A DNA stretch of 14,206 nucleotides, from positions 1-14,206 of the forward strand of contig DGWX01000006.1 of the NCBI GenBank assembly GCA_002395405.1, given 5' to 3'. A program made the position numbers and the translations under genes. This DNA is from Christensenella sp. UBA4247. GTDB lineage: Bacteria > Bacillota > Clostridia > Christensenellales > CAG-1252. The notes under the pieces are model-generated. The model was not told the origin of the DNA and ran no database searches. It saw nothing but the letters and a program-made list of their open reading frames with translations. Position 1 is the stretch's first letter. Each line of letters begins with the position of its first letter. This document shows, in pieces, positions 6,379-13,521 of this stretch.

Positions 6379-6866
6379 TCGTTCTCGGGATCGATCCCGG
6401 TCTCGCGATCGTCGGATACGGCGTTGTTGAAAGCGTCAAGGGAAAGGTAAACGCCATTGACTACGGCGTAATCAATACGCCCGCCGGCGTCAGAACTCCG
6501 ATCCGTTTGCAAATGATCCATAAAGGGATTTTGACGCTTTTGGATCGTTTTAAGCCGGATGAGATCGCGGTAGAAGAACTGTTTTTCGCAAATAATAAGA
6601 CGACGGGTATTCCCGTTGCCGAAGCGCGCGGCGTTATTTTAATGACCGCGATCGAATATTGCGATAAGTTGTTTGAATATACACCCAATCAAATTAAGCA
6701 AGCGATTACCGGATGGGGCGGTGCGGATAAAAAGCAAATGCAAGAGGTTGTTCGTCAAACGCTTCGATTGCAGTCGATCCCCAAACCGGACGACGCGGCG
6801 GACGCCCTTGCCGTTGCCTTAACGCACGCGCAGACCAATCGATTCGCTTCGCTCTTCGGAATGTAA
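6375..6866 (+). CDS. ruvC: Holliday-junction endonuclease RuvC
   Basis: Dimeric nuclease that resolves Holliday junctions made by RecA and migrated by RuvAB; 163 residues, standard size. The four acidic catalytic residues are visible: Asp7 (GIDPG), Glu67 (AVEELFF), Asp140 and Asp143 (PDDAADALA). The start is GTG 6375, whose GTGA overlaps the TGA stop of proA by 4 bp, so translation is likely coupled to proA; no good independent ribosome site is seen. It is followed 1 nt later by ruvA and then ruvB, giving all three resolvasome subunits in one run. Confidence 0.97.
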   Translation: MIVLGIDPGLAIVGYGVVESVKGKVNAIDYGVINTPAGVRTPIRLQMIHKGILTLLDRFKPDEIAVEELFFANNKTTGIPVAEARGVILMTAIEYCDKLFEYTPNQIKQAITGWGGADKKQMQEVVRQTLRLQSIPKPDDAADALAVALTHAQTNRFASLFGM

Positions 6867-6867
6867 A

Positions 6868-7470
6868 ATGTACGCTTATATTATCGGAAAAGTAGATAGC
6901 TTCGGCGACGGCTTTATGGTCGTGGAAGCGGGTGGCATCGGCTACTACGTAAACGTGTCGAATTATACGGTAGGAAAATTCGGAAAAGCGGGAGAAACCG
7001 TTAAGCTTTATCTGCATCTTGCCGTTCGGGAAGACGATATGAGCCTTTTCGGCTTTTCTTCTCCCGATGAGAAAAAGATGTTTCTTCGTTTGATTACCGT
7101 TTCCGGCGTCGGTCCGAAAATGGCGCTCGGAATTCTGTCTTCCGCGCCGCTTTCAACTCTTGCCGCCGCAATCGTTTCGGGCGACACGAAAGCCCTTTCG
7201 AAAGTAAAAGGAATCGGTAAAAAAACCGCGGAAAGGATCATCGTCGAACTCAAAGAGAATATCGGAGAAGACGGACTTAGGTTGGCGTTTCAAGACGCGC
7301 CGTTCGGTTCTTTTCCCGAAAATGATTCGATGGTGGACGAAGCTCTTGAAGTATTGACTACGCTTGGAATCAATCGAACGGACGCTTATTCGATGGTCGC
7401 TGCGGAAAGAAAGAACGTAAATAACGTAAACGAACTCGTTATGAAAGTATTGCAGAGGTTGGATAAATAA
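6868..7470 (+). CDS. ruvA: Holliday-junction DNA helicase subunit RuvA
   Basis: RuvA tetramers bind the four-way junction and load RuvB rings; 200 residues, full length. Domain I (OB fold, about 1-63) begins MYAYIIGKVDSFGDGFMVVE. Domain II contains the two helix-hairpin-helix DNA-binding motifs, VSGVGPKMALGIL (about 78-90) and VKGIGKKTAERIIVEL (about 112-127). Domain III, which touches RuvB, is at about 145-200. The start lies 1 nt past the ruvC stop, and the stop codon TAA overlaps the ruvB ATG by one base. Confidence 0.98.
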   Translation: MYAYIIGKVDSFGDGFMVVEAGGIGYYVNVSNYTVGKFGKAGETVKLYLHLAVREDDMSLFGFSSPDEKKMFLRLITVSGVGPKMALGILSSAPLSTLAAAIVSGDTKALSKVKGIGKKTAERIIVELKENIGEDGLRLAFQDAPFGSFPENDSMVDEALEVLTTLGINRTDAYSMVAAERKNVNNVNELVMKVLQRLDK

Positions 7471-8567
7471 TGTTTGAAGACGAAGAGAGCTTTATAACGA
7501 GCGCTGCGCTTTCGGGCGAACGAATAACGAGCGGCGCGCGTGAAGAAGAAGACGAGGAGATCGAGAACACGCTCCGTCCGAAAACGATGGCGGAATACGT
7601 CGGGCAGGAAAAGGTGAAAGCCAATTTGTCCGTGTTTATTCATTCTGCCAAAAAGCGCGGGGAAGCGTTGGATCACGTCCTTTTATACGGACCTCCCGGA
7701 CTCGGTAAGACCACGCTTGCGCATATCGTCGCGAATGAAATGCATTCGCAAATCAAGGTTACTTCCGGCCCTGCGATCGAAAAAGCCGCCGATCTTGCAG
7801 CTATGTTGACCAATTTATACGAAGGAGACGTTTTATTTATCGACGAGATCCATCGTCTGTCGCACGCGGTCGAAGAGATTTTGTATCCCGCGATGGAAGA
7901 TTACGTCCTCGATTTCGTGGTAGGAAAAGGTCCGAGCGCAAAAAGCATTCGCTTGCCGCTGAAACGGTTTACTTTGATCGGAGCTACGACGCGCGCCGGA
8001 ATGCTTACCGCGCCGCTTCGCGATCGTTTCGGCGTTATGTGTCGCTTGGAACTGTATAAGCCGGAAGAGCTTGCGAAGATCGTTTCAAGAAGCGCCAAGC
8101 TTCTTGATATCGGAATCGAAAAAGAAGCCGCGATCGAGATCGCGACCCGTTCGAGAGGAACGCCGCGTATCGCAAACCGCTTGCTAAAACGCGTTCGCGA
8201 CTTTTCGGAATACGCAAACGAATCTGTCATTACGGCGAAAACGGCGAAAAAGAGTTTGGATCTTTTGGAGATCGACGCTCTCGGGCTTGACAGCGTGGAT
8301 CGCGAAATCCTTTTAACGATCATCAAAAAGCATAACGGCGGGCCCGTTGGGCTGGAAACCCTTTCGGCAACGATCGGAGAGGACGCGTCGACCATTGAGG
8401 ACGTTTATGAACCTTATTTGATCCAGCTCGGCTTTATTGCCCGTACGCCGCGCGGGCGTGTTTGCTTATCCGCTGCGTATCGCCATTTGGGATTCAAAGT
8501 CCCCGCCTCTAAAGAACAATTTTTGGAAAGTATAGAACCTAAAACGGAAACAGATGAAAACGAGTGA
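7470..8567 (+). CDS. ruvB: Holliday-junction branch-migration ATPase RuvB
   Basis: AAA+ ring motor that drives branch migration with RuvA; 365 residues, slightly longer than the common 335-350. Walker A is GPPGLGKT (74-81), Walker B LFIDEIHRL with Asp125/Glu126, and sensor 1 with the arginine finger GATTRAG (171-177), followed by PLRDRFG. Sensor 2 and the winged helix lie further on (RGTPRIANRLLKR). The extra length is an acidic N-terminal stretch (about 1-34, containing REEEDEEIENT) before the conserved LRPKTMAEYVGQ. The ATG shares one base with the ruvA stop, and the 3' end overlaps queA by 14 bp. Confidence 0.98.
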   Translation: MFEDEESFITSAALSGERITSGAREEEDEEIENTLRPKTMAEYVGQEKVKANLSVFIHSAKKRGEALDHVLLYGPPGLGKTTLAHIVANEMHSQIKVTSGPAIEKAADLAAMLTNLYEGDVLFIDEIHRLSHAVEEILYPAMEDYVLDFVVGKGPSAKSIRLPLKRFTLIGATTRAGMLTAPLRDRFGVMCRLELYKPEELAKIVSRSAKLLDIGIEKEAAIEIATRSRGTPRIANRLLKRVRDFSEYANESVITAKTAKKSLDLLEIDALGLDSVDREILLTIIKKHNGGPVGLETLSATIGEDASTIEDVYEPYLIQLGFIARTPRGRVCLSAAYRHLGFKVPASKEQFLESIEPKTETDENE

Positions 8568-9576
8568 CTTTTATTACGATTTACCCGAAGAACTGATCGC
8601 GCAGCACCCCGTAGAGCCGCGTGATTCTTCCCGTTTGCTCGTCATAGACAGAAAAAAAGGAACCCTCGAAGATAAACATTTTTATGACGTGATCGACTAT
8701 CTTCGTGAAGGAGACGTTCTCGTTATCAATAACACGAAAGTAATTCCCGCTCGTTTGATCGGCCATCGGAAAGGGTTGACCGGCGAAGTGGAATTTTTGC
8801 TACTCAAACGCATTGATTATACGAAATGGAAGTGCCTCGTTCGACCCGGAAAAAAATTGCAGGTCGGCGCGGAAGTTGAATTTTCGCCCGAACTTTCCGC
8901 TGTCGTCAGAGAGCGTGGAGAGGAGGGAGAACGAATCGTCGAATTCCTTTTTGACGGCGTGTTCGAGGATATTTTGGCGCGAGTCGGAGCGATGCCGCTT
9001 CCTCCTTATATCAAGGAAAAACTCAAAGACGGTTCTCGATATCAAACCGTTTACAGTAAAATTGACGGTTCTGCCGCCGCTCCGACCGCAGGATTGCATT
9101 TCACCGAACAATTGCTGGAACGGATCAAGGAAAAAGGCGTAAAGATCGTGGAAGTTCTTTTGCACGTCGGCTTATCCACTTTTCGCCCGGTCAAAGCGGA
9201 AAATGTGGAAGAGCATAAGATGCACGAAGAATATTTCGAGATTTCCCCCCAAGCGGCGGAAGAAATCAACGCGGCAAAACAAGAGGGAAGAAGGGTCATT
9301 TCCGTCGGAACGACTTCCGTTCGAACGCTCGAATCCGCGGCGGATCGGAAAGGCCATCTCTCGGCAGGGAGCGGAAATACGAGCATCTTTATCTACCCGC
9401 CTTACGATTTTAAGATCGTGGATGCTTTGATAACGAATTTTCACCTGCCCGAAAGTACGCTTTTAATGCTCGTATCCGCGCTGATGGGAAGAGAAAAGGC
9501 GCTGGCTGCTTATAAGCACGCAGTGGAAGAGAGGTATCGATTCTTTAGTTTCGGAGACGCTTGTCTGATTTTATAG
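8554..9576 (+). CDS. queA: S-adenosylmethionine:tRNA ribosyltransferase-isomerase
   Basis: QueA moves the ribosyl part of SAM onto preQ1 at tRNA wobble position 34, giving epoxyqueuosine, the step after Tgt. 340 residues, full length. It begins MKTSDFYYDLPEELIAQHP with PRDSSRLLV, then VLVINNTKVIPARL (about 55-68) and the substrate block AAPTAGLHFT (about 174-183). The C-terminal ITNFHLPESTLLMLVSAL is also highly typical. The start overlaps the end of ruvB by 14 bp with only a weak ribosome site, so coupling to ruvB is likely. The ruvAB-queA-tgt order is common in bacteria. Confidence 0.97.
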   Translation: MKTSDFYYDLPEELIAQHPVEPRDSSRLLVIDRKKGTLEDKHFYDVIDYLREGDVLVINNTKVIPARLIGHRKGLTGEVEFLLLKRIDYTKWKCLVRPGKKLQVGAEVEFSPELSAVVRERGEEGERIVEFLFDGVFEDILARVGAMPLPPYIKEKLKDGSRYQTVYSKIDGSAAAPTAGLHFTEQLLERIKEKGVKIVEVLLHVGLSTFRPVKAENVEEHKMHEEYFEISPQAAEEINAAKQEGRRVISVGTTSVRTLESAADRKGHLSAGSGNTSIFIYPPYDFKIVDALITNFHLPESTLLMLVSALMGREKALAAYKHAVEERYRFFSFGDACLIL

Positions 9577-9722
9577 GCGGCGCACTTCTTCGTTTATTGC
9601 TTTGCCTTATGCGCATAAAGAATGATTCGTTTGAGAATCGGACGGGCGAGCTTAAACGCGGCATCGTAGTTACGAACGATCCATTCAAATAGAAACGTTA
9701 TAAAAAACGTTATGGAGAAAAA
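9577..9722 (+). other. Spacer between queA and tgt
   Basis: 146 nt with no clear promoter or terminator. It contains a perfect 12-bp palindrome TTATGCGCATAA (9607-9618), a short hairpin GATTC-GTTTGA-GAATC (9624-9639) and a direct repeat AAACGTTAT (9693-9701 and 9705-9713) just before the tgt ribosome site. An open frame of 43 codons (TTG 9561 to TAG 9692, overlapping queA) runs through most of it; from the internal ATG 9609 it would be 27 residues. I see no recognisable product, and treat it as uncertain. Confidence 0.5.
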
Positions 9723-10838
9723 ATGAAATTCAAATATGAAGTATTGAAAGTTTGCAAACAATCGGGGGCAAGGATCGGAAAATTAACGACGCCGCACGGC
9801 GTAATCGAAACGCCGGTCTTTATGCCTGTCGGAACGCTCGGAACCGTAAAGTCTCTTTCTCCCGAAGAAGTGGAAGAGGTCGGATCGCAGATCTTGCTTT
9901 CGAACACCTATCACCTCTATTTGCGCCCGGGACATGAAGTCGTAAAAGCGGCAGGCGGACTCCATCGCTTTATGCGTTGGAATAAACCGATCTTGACCGA
10001 TAGCGGCGGTTTTCAAGTTTTCAGTTTGTCTTCGTTTCGTAAAGTGACGGACGCCGGCTGTGAGTTTGCTTCGCCTTTGGACGGCGGTGCGCATCACTTT
10101 ATTTCACCCGAAAAATCCATTGAGATCCAACGTGCGCTCGGAAGCGATATTATGATGGCTTTTGATGAATGCACCTCGCCGGACGTAACGGAAAAGAAGG
10201 CGAAGGAAGCTATGGAACGTACGCTCTATTGGTTGGATCGATCTTACAAGGCGGCGCAAGGAACGGAAGATCAAATTCTTTTCCCGATCGTTCAAGGCAA
10301 CGTGCATAGGGCGCTGAGAGAAGAGAGCGCCCGCAGAACGGTTCCTTATGCGAAATGCGGCATTGCGATCGGCGGACTCAGTGTGGGCGAACCCAAACCG
10401 GTAATGTACGAAATGCTTGAGCTTTTGAACCCGCTCCTTCCGAAAGATATGCCTCGTTATTTGATGGGGGTCGGAAGTATGGACTGCATTGTGGAAGGCG
10501 TCTTGCGCGGGGTAGATATGTTCGATTGCGTTTTGCCCACACGAATCGCAAGAAACGGGACCGCAATGACCTTAAAAGGCGACTTGAATCTCAGAAACGC
10601 CAAGTATAAGGAAGATTTTTCACCCGTTGAAGAAGGATGCGATTGTTATTGCTGCCGTAATTATACGAAGGCATACGTTCGTCATTTGATTACCTCCGAC
10701 GAGATCTTCGGCGGTCGTTTGCTTTCGATTCATAACATTCGCGCGCTCCATCGATTGACCGCGCAGATCAAAAACGCAATCGCGGAAGATCGTTTTGGCG
10801 ATTTTGTTAAACGGTTTTTTGACGAGTATCAAGCGTGA
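9723..10838 (+). CDS. tgt: Queuine/preQ1 tRNA-guanine transglycosylase
   Basis: Exchanges guanine-34 of GUN-anticodon tRNAs for preQ1 in queuosine synthesis; 371 residues, TIM-barrel enzyme of normal length. Asp93 lies in TDSGGFQVF. The second catalytic aspartate lies in VDMFDCVLPTR (264-274). The recognition loop is GGLSVGE (217-223), whose valine is the form seen in preQ1-using bacterial enzymes. The zinc site is Cys306, Cys308 and Cys311 (CDCYCC) with His337 (SIHN). ATG 9723 follows GGAG (9714-9717). It sits after queA, the next enzyme of the pathway, separated by a 146-nt spacer. The preQ1 synthesis genes are not in the window. Confidence 0.97.
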   Translation: MKFKYEVLKVCKQSGARIGKLTTPHGVIETPVFMPVGTLGTVKSLSPEEVEEVGSQILLSNTYHLYLRPGHEVVKAAGGLHRFMRWNKPILTDSGGFQVFSLSSFRKVTDAGCEFASPLDGGAHHFISPEKSIEIQRALGSDIMMAFDECTSPDVTEKKAKEAMERTLYWLDRSYKAAQGTEDQILFPIVQGNVHRALREESARRTVPYAKCGIAIGGLSVGEPKPVMYEMLELLNPLLPKDMPRYLMGVGSMDCIVEGVLRGVDMFDCVLPTRIARNGTAMTLKGDLNLRNAKYKEDFSPVEEGCDCYCCRNYTKAYVRHLITSDEIFGGRLLSIHNIRALHRLTAQIKNAIAEDRFGDFVKRFFDEYQA

Positions 10839-10858
10839 TCGGCGAAAAAGCGGCATTT

Positions 10859-10880
10859 TCCGAGTTTGATTTCGGACTTT
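10859..10880 (+). terminator. Weak possible terminator after tgt
   Basis: A 5-bp stem TCCGA (10859-10863) with TCGGA (10872-10876), followed by CTTTT. It is short and has a poor T-run, but lies in the expected place between the tgt stop and the yajC promoter. Confidence 0.3.
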
Positions 10881-10905
10881 TAAGGGGTAAAGTTCGTAAA
10901 TATGC

Positions 10906-10934
10906 TTGTGAAATCTTCTGCCGTGGTGTATAAT
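10906..10934 (+). promoter_or_regulatory. Promoter of yajC
   Basis: -35 TTGTGA (10906-10911), exact 17-nt spacer, perfect -10 TATAAT (10929-10934). The start point should be near 10941, giving a short leader of about 26 nt that holds the AAGGAG ribosome site (10952-10957). Confidence 0.87.
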
Positions 10935-10966
10935 TTTTTCAGTACCCCATAAAGGAGAATATTATA

Positions 10967-11383
10967 ATGAACGGAATTTTAATGGCGTCTGGCGCAGGTA
11001 ATTGGATCATGATCGTTGTGCTTCTCGTACTTTTTGTAGGTATGATGGCAATTTCCATTATCCCGCAAAAAAAGAAGCAGAAGGAATATGCGGAAATGCA
11101 AAACGCGATCAAAGTCGGAACTCGTATTATGACGATCGGCAGGCTTGTCGGTACCGTCGTTGCGATCAATACGGATAATACCATCGAAGTCGATATCGGG
11201 ACCAAAGGCAATCCCGTCGTTATCGTGATCAATCGCGAAGGGATCGGTTTGAACCTTGACGCTCCGCAAACTCCGGGCAAAAAGGGCACCGTAAATACCG
11301 AAGCGCAAGGTGACGTGGACGCGGAATCTCCTTCTTCCGAAGACAACGCTTCCGACGATAATAAGACGGACGATTCCATTTGA
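10967..11383 (+). CDS. yajC: Sec translocase accessory subunit YajC
   Basis: Small single-pass membrane protein that associates with SecDF and SecYEG in protein export; 138 residues. One N-terminal membrane helix (about 11-33, IMIVVLLVLFVGMMAISIIP) is followed by the basic PQKKKQKEY segment. Then comes the family core EMQNAIKVGTRIMTIGRLVGTVV (about 43-66 in the protein), here with R/L in place of the usual GG of TxGGxxG. The C-terminal 40 residues are acidic and of low complexity. The start has AAGGAG 9 nt upstream and its own promoter. secD lies three genes downstream, with the SCIFF pair between them. Confidence 0.93.
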   Translation: MNGILMASGAGNWIMIVVLLVLFVGMMAISIIPQKKKQKEYAEMQNAIKVGTRIMTIGRLVGTVVAINTDNTIEVDIGTKGNPVVIVINREGIGLNLDAPQTPGKKGTVNTEAQGDVDAESPSSEDNASDDNKTDDSI

Positions 11384-11402
11384 TTGATTATTAAATCAAA
11401 CG

Positions 11403-11454
11403 AGGTTCTTCGCTTCTTTCGACTCGGTTCGAAAGGGAGAAGGACCTTTTTTTT
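11403..11454 (+). terminator. Rho-independent terminator after yajC
   Basis: A long imperfect hairpin in which AGGTTCTTC (11403-11411) pairs with GAAGGACCT (11439-11447) with one G-U, continuing as TTCTTTCGA with TCGAAAGGGAG, followed by eight T residues (11447-11454). It should end most yajC transcripts. No promoter is visible before the next gene, so that gene depends on read-through or on a promoter I cannot recognise. Confidence 0.9.
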
Positions 11455-11508
11455 GTTGTCTTCGCATATTCTTTTTTTTGATTGCATAGAAATAAGCCGG
11501 AGGTGCTT

Positions 11509-11904
11509 ATGGAAAAAGGTGCGGTCAGATGGATCTTGGATATAATAAAAACGGTCGTTGTTGCGATTCTTTGTTCGATGATACTCGTTCTTGTGTTTGC
11601 GCTTATCGTAAAAGCGACGGATATCGGAGAAACGGGCATTTCTTACGTGAATCAAGGGATTAAGATCGTCAGCATCTTGGTCGGAACGCTCGTCGGTTTT
11701 AAGAGAGGAGGGCGAGGCGGTTGGCTTAAAGGATTGATTTCCGGGCTTTTATATGCAATTACCTCGTTCCTTGTTTTTTCTTTAATTTCGGGCAGTTTAT
11801 CCGTTAAAAACCTAACTTGGCTCGATTTTGTAACGGGTGCCGCCGTCGGCGTTATCTGCGGCATTATTGCCGTAAACGTCAAAAAGGATTCGAAAATTGC
11901 TTGA
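11509..11904 (+). CDS. Small four-helix membrane protein, TIGR04086 type
   Basis: 131-residue integral membrane protein of unknown function. Four hydrophobic segments are visible at about 12-35, 45-62, 71-90 and 101-121, with glycine-rich stretches (GTLVGFKRGGRGGWLKG) and a basic C-terminal tail (VKKDSKIA). This matches in size and context the TIGR04086 family described in Clostridia beside yajC and the SCIFF genes; I assign it by context and architecture, not by a search. ATG 11509 has GGAGGTG (11499-11505) upstream; an in-frame ATG at 11482 lies before this site and was rejected. Its last codons carry the -35 of the scfA promoter. A role in handling or exporting the SCIFF product is possible but unproven. 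Confidence 0.75.
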   Translation: MEKGAVRWILDIIKTVVVAILCSMILVLVFALIVKATDIGETGISYVNQGIKIVSILVGTLVGFKRGGRGGWLKGLISGLLYAITSFLVFSLISGSLSVKNLTWLDFVTGAAVGVICGIIAVNVKKDSKIA

Positions 11905-11929
11905 TATAAAAGGTGTCGTATGGTATAAT
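11901..11929 (+). promoter_or_regulatory. Dedicated promoter of scfA
   Basis: -35 TTGATA (11901-11906) overlaps the stop codon of the membrane gene. After a 17-nt spacer comes a perfect -10 TATAAT (11924-11929) with TG at 11921-11922 (extended -10). It looks like one of the best promoters in the window, suggesting high expression of the peptide. Start near 11936. Confidence 0.9.
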
Positions 11930-11975
11930 CTCCTTAAAAGAAAAGCGTGCGAAAGCCGCTGTTTAAGGAGATTAT
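11925..11975 (+). promoter_or_regulatory. Perfect 14-bp inverted repeat linking the scfA -10 region and ribosome site
   Basis: ATAATCTCCTTAAA (11925-11938) is the exact reverse complement of TTTAAGGAGATTAT (11962-11975). The left arm includes five bases of the -10 box. The right arm contains the AAGGAG ribosome site and ends one base before the scfA ATG. The 23-nt loop can itself fold: AGCG (11944-11947) with CGCT (11957-11960), capped by GC-GAAA-GC. In RNA that contains both arms the ribosome site would be buried. RNA started at the scfA promoter would lack most of the left arm. Confidence 0.8.
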
Positions 11976-11976
11976 C

Positions 11977-12147
11977 ATGAAGCACATCAGCACGATCGCG
12001 AAAACCGAAAGAAAATCGTCCGTTATGGGTTGCGGTGAATGTCAATCCAGCTGCCAATCCGCTTGCAAAACGAGCTGCACCGTCGGCAACCAAACCTGCA
12101 AACAGGAAGAAAGAATTAACGCGATTCAGAAAAAAGAACAGCTTTAA
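11977..12147 (+). CDS. scfA: SCIFF ranthipeptide precursor
   Basis: 56-residue precursor of the SCIFF (six cysteines in forty-five residues) ranthipeptide family, nearly universal in Clostridia. Cysteines are at 19, 22, 26, 30, 34 and 41 (spacing 2-3-3-3-6), within the hallmark CGECQSSCQSACKTSC. In the studied homologue CteA the maturase links a cysteine to a threonine five residues later; here that pair would be Cys30 and Thr35. The leader is residues 1 to about 17 (MKHISTIAKTERKSSV). The tail after Cys41 is about 15 residues (EERINAIQKKEQL at its end), longer than in the typical form, which stops soon after the last cysteine. ATG 11977 follows AAGGAG (11965-11970); an in-frame GTG at 11947 lies in the hairpin loop and was rejected. 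The biological role of SCIFF peptides is unsettled. Confidence 0.96.
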   Translation: MKHISTIAKTERKSSVMGCGECQSSCQSACKTSCTVGNQTCKQEERINAIQKKEQL

Positions 12148-12153
12148 TTTTCA

Positions 12154-13521
12154 ATGAGGCTTATTACACATTGTTTCCCCTTTTCTTATAAAGGAGAAAC
12201 TTTTTATTTGGTCTACCATCCGTATAGCAATAGCTTACACGTAGTAGATAAGAGCGCGTATCTCGTTTTAAAAAACAAATACGAAGAATTGAGTCCGCAG
12301 GAACTTGCGGACTTTTCGGCGTTAGATCCTTCCTTGATCGAGGAGATCGAAAGCGAAGCGGCGGAAATGGAAAAGGAAGGACTTCTCGGAAAAGACGAAA
12401 CCTTTCCTTATAAAAAATCCAAAATCGTCAAAGCTCTTTGCTTACACGTTTGCCACGATTGTAACTTAAAGTGTCAGTACTGTTTTGCGAAAGAGGGAAC
12501 GTACAATACCGCTCGTGACTATATGACAAAAGAGGTTGCGGAAGCCGCCGTCGATATGCTTATCGAAAAAAGCGGAAGTCGTCATAATCTCGAAATCGAC
12601 TTTTTCGGCGGAGAACCTCTTATGAATATGTCGGTCGTTCGTCATACGGTTGAGTACGGGCGCCGTCGCGCCGCCGAGTCGAACAAAGAATTCAGCTTTA
12701 CGATGACGACGAACGCTCTTCTTTTGAATGACGAGAATATCGATTTTTTGAACCGTGAGATGGATAACGTAGTTATCAGTATAGACGGCAGAGAAGAAGT
12801 TCATAATCGCGTTCGGAAGACGAAAACCGGAACGGACGCATACGCGTACATCTTGGAGAATGCCAAAAAATTCCGCGCGGTAAGAGGGAATAAACGCTAT
12901 TATATTCGCGGAACGTTTACGGCGTATAACCTCGATTTCGCTTCGGACGTATTGGCTCTTGCGGACGCGGGATTCGATCAAATTTCCGTTGAACCCGTCG
13001 TTCTTCCTTCCGATAACCCGATGGCGATAACGGAAGAAAAGGTAGGCGTCGTCTTAAAAGAATACGATAAGCTCGCCGAAGCGTTTATCGAGAGGCGCGC
13101 AAACGGAAAGTGGTTTAACTTTTTCCACTTTATGATCGACCTTGAAGACGGGCCTTGCATTATGAAGCGATTATCCGGCTGTTCGGCAGGATGCGGCTAT
13201 CTTGCCGTGTCTCCCGTCGGTGATATTTATCCATGTCATCAATTCGTTGGGGAGGAAGGATATAAGATCGGAAACGTTTTGACCGGAGAATTCGATCCTT
13301 CCATCTCCGAAACTTTTTCCGATATTACCGTAAATAACAAGAAAAAGTGCGAGAATTGTTTCGCGAAGTATTATTGCAGCGGCGGTTGTTTGGCGGCTTC
13401 CCACTATTATGAAAAAGATCTCCTGACTCCTTACGGAGCCGGATGCGCAATGATGAAAAAGCGTTTGGAGTGTTCTTTGGGGATCTATGCCGTTGAGAAA
13501 AAAATACGCGAAAAACATTGA
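12154..13521 (+). CDS. scfB: SCIFF radical SAM/SPASM peptide maturase
   Basis: Radical SAM enzyme that installs thioether links in the SCIFF peptide; 455 residues. The N-terminal part (about 1-85, with YHPYSNSLHVVDKSAY) resembles the precursor-binding region of such maturases. The SAM-cluster motif is Cys103, Cys107, Cys110 (CNLKCQYC), followed by GGEP (152-155). The C-terminal SPASM domain, which holds two auxiliary iron-sulfur clusters, has cysteines at 335, 343, 347, 361, 399, 402, 408, 412 and 431. ATG 12154 begins 6 nt after the scfA stop with no evident Shine-Dalgarno. It is probably translated by coupling, at a lower rate than its substrate. The last codons carry the -35 of the secD promoter. 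Confidence 0.96.
   Translation: MRLITHCFPFSYKGETFYLVYHPYSNSLHVVDKSAYLVLKNKYEELSPQELADFSALDPSLIEEIESEAAEMEKEGLLGKDETFPYKKSKIVKALCLHVCHDCNLKCQYCFAKEGTYNTARDYMTKEVAEAAVDMLIEKSGSRHNLEIDFFGGEPLMNMSVVRHTVEYGRRRAAESNKEFSFTMTTNALLLNDENIDFLNREMDNVVISIDGREEVHNRVRKTKTGTDAYAYILENAKKFRAVRGNKRYYIRGTFTAYNLDFASDVLALADAGFDQISVEPVVLPSDNPMAITEEKVGVVLKEYDKLAEAFIERRANGKWFNFFHFMIDLEDGPCIMKRLSGCSAGCGYLAVSPVGDIYPCHQFVGEEGYKIGNVLTGEFDPSISETFSDITVNNKKKCENCFAKYYCSGGCLAASHYYEKDLLTPYGAGCAMMKKRLECSLGIYAVEKKIREKH

Noticed and set aside
9607..9618. Palindrome TTATGCGCATAA as an operator or origin element
   Set aside because: Single copy, no promoter next to it, and it may simply be coding sequence of the possible small ORF.
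10884..10948. Inverted repeat GGGGTA/TACCCC flanking the yajC promoter
   Set aside because: Only 6 bp with a 53-nt separation; expected by chance at this length.
11482..11508. ATG at 11482 as start of the membrane protein
   Set aside because: No ribosome site precedes it, while GGAGGTG at 11499-11505 fits ATG 11509, and the added residues are polar and not needed for the first helix.
11947..11976. GTG start for scfA at 11947
   Set aside because: It lies upstream of the AAGGAG site and in the loop of the inverted repeat; the leader motif MKH of SCIFF peptides begins at ATG 11977.
11985..12100. Cysteine-rich small ORF as a metallothionein or ferredoxin-like protein
   Set aside because: The exact SCIFF pattern CGECQSSCQSACKTSC and the adjacent radical SAM/SPASM maturase identify it as the ranthipeptide precursor.
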